This document shows positions 6,341 through 9,275 of a stretch of 9,275 nt of DNA, piece by piece. The translations under genes were made by a program, and so were the position numbers. The stretch covers positions 1-9,275 of the forward strand of contig WRDC01000059.1 of assembly GCA_009783635.1 (NCBI GenBank). The letters run 5' to 3'. The DNA is from Methanimicrococcus sp. (lineage in GTDB: Archaea; Halobacteriota; Methanosarcinia; Methanosarcinales; Methanosarcinaceae). Numbering within the stretch: the first letter of the stretch is position 1; the number at the start of each line of letters is the position of its first letter. The notes below the pieces were generated by a model. It was not told the origin of the DNA, did no database searches, and saw only the letters and a program-made list of their open reading frames with translations.

Positions 6341-6919
6341 ATGGCAATAAATAGTAAATCCAAAAAAATGAATCCGATGGTAGGAATCGTCGGCGGCCTG
6401 TTTGCCGTCTTATTGCTTTTTGCAATTATCGCGGTTCTTCTTTATCCGGGACCGATCATCCACCTCGACGAAGGAGCTGTGGATGGCGACACGCTTTTCC
6501 TTAATTACAAAGGTTCATTTGATAACGGCACCGTCTTTGATTCCAGTGAGGGCCGTCAGCCTTTAGAGGTTGTTTTGGGAGAACACAAAGTTGTGAAGGG
6601 TTTTGAAAAAGCGCTTTACGGCTTGAAGAAAGGCGATACGAAAACCTTCCGGATTCCCCCCGAAGAAGCTTATCCGTACAATCCGGATCTTGTCATCGCA
6701 TTCAACAAAACAGATGTTGTTGACAGCCTCGGTTCCGTTCCGGAAATCGGCGAAGAAATCATGGTTTCAAACGGCCTTGAGTGGATTCAAGGTGTTGTCG
6801 TGGAAATCACAGAGACAGCCATCGTTGTTGATTTCAACCCTCCTGTTGCGGGTTATCACCTGACTTTTGAAATCACTGTTGTTGACCACCACAAGGGTAG
6901 TGGCGGCGGCCACCATTAA
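6341..6919 (+). CDS. Membrane-anchored SlyD-like FKBP peptidyl-prolyl isomerase
   Basis: This 192-residue enzyme would isomerise Xaa-Pro bonds and help fold exported proteins. A basic N-terminus is followed by one membrane helix (about 13-35), which places the FKBP domain outside the cytoplasm. The FKBP half includes LNYKGSFDNGTVFDSS (54-69), VVKGFEKALYGLKKGD (84-99) and IPPEEAYPYNPD (105-116). A SlyD-type insert-in-flap domain occupies about 115-162. The strand then returns to FKBP with DFNPPVAGYHLTFEITV (164-180), matching the SlyD signature DFNxPxAG. The tail ends with four histidines and a Gly linker (HHKGSGGGHH), much shorter than SlyD metal-binding tails but possibly metal-binding. The ATG lacks an obvious Shine-Dalgarno; Met10 (6368) is an alternative start. 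The gene stands alone between a 240-nt gap and a strong terminator. Confidence 0.93.
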   Translation: MAINSKSKKMNPMVGIVGGLFAVLLLFAIIAVLLYPGPIIHLDEGAVDGDTLFLNYKGSFDNGTVFDSSEGRQPLEVVLGEHKVVKGFEKALYGLKKGDTKTFRIPPEEAYPYNPDLVIAFNKTDVVDSLGSVPEIGEEIMVSNGLEWIQGVVVEITETAIVVDFNPPVAGYHLTFEITVVDHHKGSGGGHH

Positions 6920-6935
6920 TTGGTTAAATAAATTG

Positions 6936-6974
6936 AAAAGAAACGGAATATGCCGTTTCTTTTTACCGTTTTTT
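6936..6974 (+). terminator. Hairpin terminator after the FKBP gene
   Basis: AAAAGAAACGG (6936-6946) and CCGTTTCTTTT (6953-6963) pair perfectly over 11 bp around the loop AATATG. The hairpin begins 17 nt after the stop codon and is followed by T-rich sequence (TTTTACCGTTTTTT). This fits an intrinsic-type terminator plus the oligo-T stops archaeal RNA polymerase uses, and it separates the FKBP gene from the protease gene. Confidence 0.75.
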
Positions 6975-7028
6975 CATTTTTCTTTGAAGGGTTATTCTTA
7001 AGATTGCTTTTGCTCATCTCAATTTCTT

Positions 7029-7048
7029 ATGCAATTCTATGCAATTCT
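7029..7048. repeat. Two tandem copies of a 10-bp unit
   Basis: ATGCAATTCT occurs twice head to tail, followed by TATACAT, about 60-80 nt before the protease gene. It is small enough to be chance, but it resembles the other short arrays between genes here. The following CTTATACAT (about 7045-7053) could serve as a TATA element for the downstream gene. Confidence 0.5.
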
Positions 7049-7106
7049 TATACATCAATATTCGGGATAATTCATTACAACTATCCGCCAAACCCAAACG
7101 ATTTTA

Positions 7107-9092
7107 ATGCACAACAGCGTTATTAATCAGATATGCCGGATTTTCCGGAAAAAGACACGGGTGATTTTTTTGCAAACAACGACACAAGCCTTGATTTTCG
7201 TTTTCCTTATTTATTGGGCGGTTGTTTACCTGCTTAAAAAAAGAGGGGTATTAGCCAAATATAATATTTCGACTTTCGGTCCGGTCGTGATGATCGAAAC
7301 CGCAAAGGGATTGCAATATATTGATAAAATTGCCGCCCCAAAAAGATTTTGGAGATTGTTTGCGAACATCGGCATCGTTTTGATGTTTGCCGGCATGATT
7401 TTCATGTTTTCGTTGGTTGTTTTCTCGGATATCGCGCTGATTCAAACAATTTTAAAAGGCGTTGTGATAGAACCGAGTGAATATAACGAATTGCAAAATA
7501 TTTTCCTGATTCCCGGAATCAACCAGTTTATACCGCTGGTTTGGGGCATTGTCGCTTTGATTATTGCCATTTTTGTTCATGAAATGATGCATTCCGTATT
7601 GGCGCGCGCCGAAGATATCCGGCTTCACGCCGTCGGCCTCGTCTTTGCGCTCTTTCCGATCGGCGCTTATGCCAAGATCGATGACCGCCAGCTTTACGGC
7701 GATGAACTGGACAATATGGGGGAACAAAAAGAAGGGGCAACAGACGGGTATAATGATTTGACGGCGTCGATTGAAGAAATCCGCGAACATGAACAAGCGG
7801 AACGCGACGCATCCAAGAAAAATGAGGCGGGATACGAAGTTGACGGACACGAATCTGTCGGGACGGTAGCCGCCGAAACGAAGGGGGCGGAATCTTCTAA
7901 AACTTCAGGCAGTGTCGAGCCGAAAGTCGCCACCAAAAATCAGCGTTCCCGCATTCTGGCGGCGGGCGTTATGGCCAATTTCTGTGTCGCGTTAATTGCG
8001 GCCATGATTTTTTTCGGCCCCGTTCTCGGCGGCATCCAGCCTGTCGGAAACTTACAGATCATGGGAATGGATGACATCTCCCCGTCTTTGAACTCCGGTC
8101 TGATGAATGAAATGGTTTTAACGAGCATCAACGGGCAAAAAATAACGGATGCCGAGTCCGTCAATCAGGCGCTTTTGACCGCTTCATCGGGAGACCCGAT
8201 CCATGTCCGCGCGTCTTATAACCGGACGGTTCAAGAATATACGGTCATCCCCGACCCGTCGGCTGAAAATGTCAATTACGCCGGCATTTTAATCGCCCGC
8301 GTCGTTGCCGGATCGCCCGCGGAAGCGGCGGGCATTCAAAACGGAATGATCATTTACAAAATCGATGGCGAATACATAAACGGTATGCAAGATTTCGCCG
8401 ACCGGATGGGACTCAAATCGCCCGGGGAGACGGCCGTTTTTACAATAAAAGAATTGGATGATACAACCGGCGTTTCCCGCGAAATCGAAGTGATTCTCGG
8501 CGAGACCCCGGGAAATGAAACAAAAGCCTATATCGGTATTAATTATTCCGCCGGTCCCCTTTACATCGGCCTTCTCGGCATAACCGTCGGCGAATTCAAC
8601 GCGGAAGGGTATCTGACGTTTTTACGGTCCCTGCCGTCTCTGATGGTCGGTTTTGATCTGTCCGATATGAAAGGGTCTTTGTTGACCATGCTGTCCGCTT
8701 GGCTTTTCATATTGATGATGCCGTTCTTCGGCCTGACGGGAGACGGATTCAGCGGCTTTTCAGGCGCCATGCTTTCGTTCTTTGAGCCGGCCGGCTGGGC
8801 AGAACCGTTTGGGGTCGGCATCTTTTGGGCAGCCAATCTGCTGTTTTGGGTGGCCTGGCTGAATTTCTACGTTGGTCTCTTCAACTGCCTGCCGGCGATT
8901 CCGCTGGACGGCGGTCACTTGTTCCGGACATATTTCCTGAAAATTGCCGAAAAATTCAAAATGGAAGAAAAGAAAGCTGTTCGTTTGTCCGTTCGCGTCA
9001 GCGGCTATTTGACAGTATTTATTTTCATGTCATTTGTTATTATGTTCGTCTGGCCGCATCTGAGCGGCTTCATTCTCGGACTGTTCGGATGA
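7107..9092 (+). CDS. Site-2-type intramembrane zinc metalloprotease (M50) with tandem PDZ-like domains
   Basis: This multi-pass protease of 661 residues cuts substrates within the membrane, as site-2 proteases do in regulated signalling. The zinc site is HEMMH (158-162) inside a membrane helix, and the second motif is PAIPLDGGH, with D601 as third ligand. Membrane helices are visible near 26-43, 84-106, 141-158, 282-305 and in several C-terminal segments (about 530-660). Two PDZ-like domains span roughly 310-385 and 390-465; the second contains AGSPAEAAGIQNGMIIYKIDG. Between the first catalytic half and SRILAAGVMANF lies a charged low-complexity stretch (about 202-278). From memory, family members have only a short loop there. 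The ATG at 7107 lacks a Shine-Dalgarno. The GTG at 7161, preceded by GGAAAAAG, would remove 18 basic residues and is a credible alternative start. The protein lies downstream of two other envelope-directed genes. Its substrate is unknown. Confidence 0.93.
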   Translation: MHNSVINQICRIFRKKTRVIFLQTTTQALIFVFLIYWAVVYLLKKRGVLAKYNISTFGPVVMIETAKGLQYIDKIAAPKRFWRLFANIGIVLMFAGMIFMFSLVVFSDIALIQTILKGVVIEPSEYNELQNIFLIPGINQFIPLVWGIVALIIAIFVHEMMHSVLARAEDIRLHAVGLVFALFPIGAYAKIDDRQLYGDELDNMGEQKEGATDGYNDLTASIEEIREHEQAERDASKKNEAGYEVDGHESVGTVAAETKGAESSKTSGSVEPKVATKNQRSRILAAGVMANFCVALIAAMIFFGPVLGGIQPVGNLQIMGMDDISPSLNSGLMNEMVLTSINGQKITDAESVNQALLTASSGDPIHVRASYNRTVQEYTVIPDPSAENVNYAGILIARVVAGSPAEAAGIQNGMIIYKIDGEYINGMQDFADRMGLKSPGETAVFTIKELDDTTGVSREIEVILGETPGNETKAYIGINYSAGPLYIGLLGITVGEFNAEGYLTFLRSLPSLMVGFDLSDMKGSLLTMLSAWLFILMMPFFGLTGDGFSGFSGAMLSFFEPAGWAEPFGVGIFWAANLLFWVAWLNFYVGLFNCLPAIPLDGGHLFRTYFLKIAEKFKMEEKKAVRLSVRVSGYLTVFIFMSFVIMFVWPHLSGFILGLFG

Positions 9093-9108
9093 ATCGTTTT
9101 CGGGCGGC

Positions 9109-9138
9109 AAAAGCTTTAAAATCAAAGAGAGCTTTTTT
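9109..9138 (+). terminator. Weak candidate terminator after the protease gene
   Basis: AAAAGCT (9109-9115) can pair with AGCTTTT (9130-9136) across a 14-nt loop, followed directly by two more T residues. It starts 16 nt after the protease stop codon. The stem is short and overlaps the proposed TATA box of the tRNA gene, so the two readings compete or are both used. Confidence 0.35.
9114..9122 (+). promoter_or_regulatory. Candidate TATA box for tRNA-Arg
   Basis: CTTTAAAAT is centred about 35 nt before the first base of the mature tRNA. A start near 9145 would leave a leader of about nine nt for RNase P to remove, which is normal for archaeal tRNA genes. It lies between the protease stop codon and the tRNA. 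Confidence 0.4.
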
Positions 9139-9153
9139 GAGCCCGTATTTTTT

Positions 9154-9244
9154 GGGCCTATAGGGTAGCGGATATCCTGACGGACTTCGAAACAAAATAT
9201 TGTGAAGATATCCGTCGACTTGCGTTCGAGTCGCGATAGGCCCG
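9154..9244 (+). tRNA. tRNA-Arg (anticodon UCG), interrupted by a 19-nt intron
   Basis: The acceptor arms GGGCCTA (9154-9160) and TAGGCCC (9237-9243) pair over seven bases, with discriminator G at 9244 and no encoded CCA. The D arm reads GGGTAGCGGATATCCT with G18-G19 in place. The anticodon stem is ACGGA (9180-9184) with TCCGT (9211-9215). The T arm TTGCG-TTCGAGT-CGCGA (9220-9236) carries the invariant TTCGA, and a four-nt variable loop precedes it. Removing 9191-9209 gives a 72-nt tRNA with the seven-base loop CTTCGAA and anticodon TCG (9187-9189), which reads the Arg codon CGA and perhaps other CGN codons. The unspliced anticodon region would be abnormally long, so splicing is required. The call is made by hand-folding; the structure is complete and leaves little doubt. 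Confidence 0.95.
9191..9209 (+). other. Archaeal tRNA intron with bulge-helix-bulge splice motif
   Basis: In the precursor, CTTC (9185-9188) pairs with GAAG (9204-9207) to give the four-base central helix. GAA (9189-9191) is left as the 5' bulge and ATA (9208-9210) as the 3' bulge. Beyond the first bulge ACAA (9192-9195) pairs with TTGT (9200-9203) around the loop AATA. This is the 3-4-3 bulge-helix-bulge recognised by archaeal splicing endonuclease. Cutting after the second base of each bulge places the intron between tRNA positions 37 and 38, the canonical site. Confidence 0.92.
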
Positions 9245-9275
9245 TTCTCATTTTAAAAAAAAGATAAAATAAAAA

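Noticed and set aside
8825..9163. Plus-strand frame running past the protease stop into the tRNA leader
   Set aside because: It overlaps the conserved C-terminal zinc-ligand region of the protease in another frame and ends in the tRNA gene, so it is a shadow.

Overview
The window looks like euryarchaeal chromosome, most likely from a methanogen of the Methanosarcinales/Methanomicrobia type. The lineage is inferred from gene content and was not tested by any search. The archaeal markers are a clamp-loader large subunit (RfcL), an archaeal-type (type II) glyceraldehyde-3-phosphate dehydrogenase, a SlyD-like FKBP with a membrane anchor, a tRNA with a bulge-helix-bulge intron and no encoded CCA, and TATA-like elements in place of -35/-10 promoters.

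Layout: the left edge (1-150) is a 15-bp tandem repeat array that runs off the window. Three minus-strand genes follow: rfcL (272-1813), GAPDH (1999-3012) and a DUF89/ARMT1-like metal phosphatase (3235-4185). A divergent intergenic region (4186-4489) holds a nine-copy 15/16-bp repeat array and an inverted repeat over a TATA-like element. Three plus-strand genes come next: a secreted, membrane-anchored alkaline-phosphatase-superfamily enzyme (4490-6100), a membrane-anchored FKBP prolyl isomerase (6341-6919, with a strong downstream terminator hairpin) and a site-2-type intramembrane metalloprotease with two PDZ-like domains (7107-9092). The right end carries tRNA-Arg(UCG), split by a 19-nt intron (9154-9244).

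The minus-strand genes are cytosolic housekeeping functions: DNA replication, central carbon metabolism and probably metabolite repair. All three plus-strand proteins act at or across the membrane: an exported hydrolase, a prolyl isomerase facing outward, and a regulatory membrane protease. They are separated by 187-240 nt and a terminator, so they look like neighbours with related locations, not one tight operon.

I found no evidence for a new multi-gene system, mobile element or CRISPR array. The most distinctive features are the small tRNA intron with a textbook splice motif, the short tandem repeats of unrelated sequence in most of the gaps between genes, a charged insertion of about 75 residues in the protease, and two perfect GC-rich 12-bp palindromes between GAPDH and the DUF89 gene.
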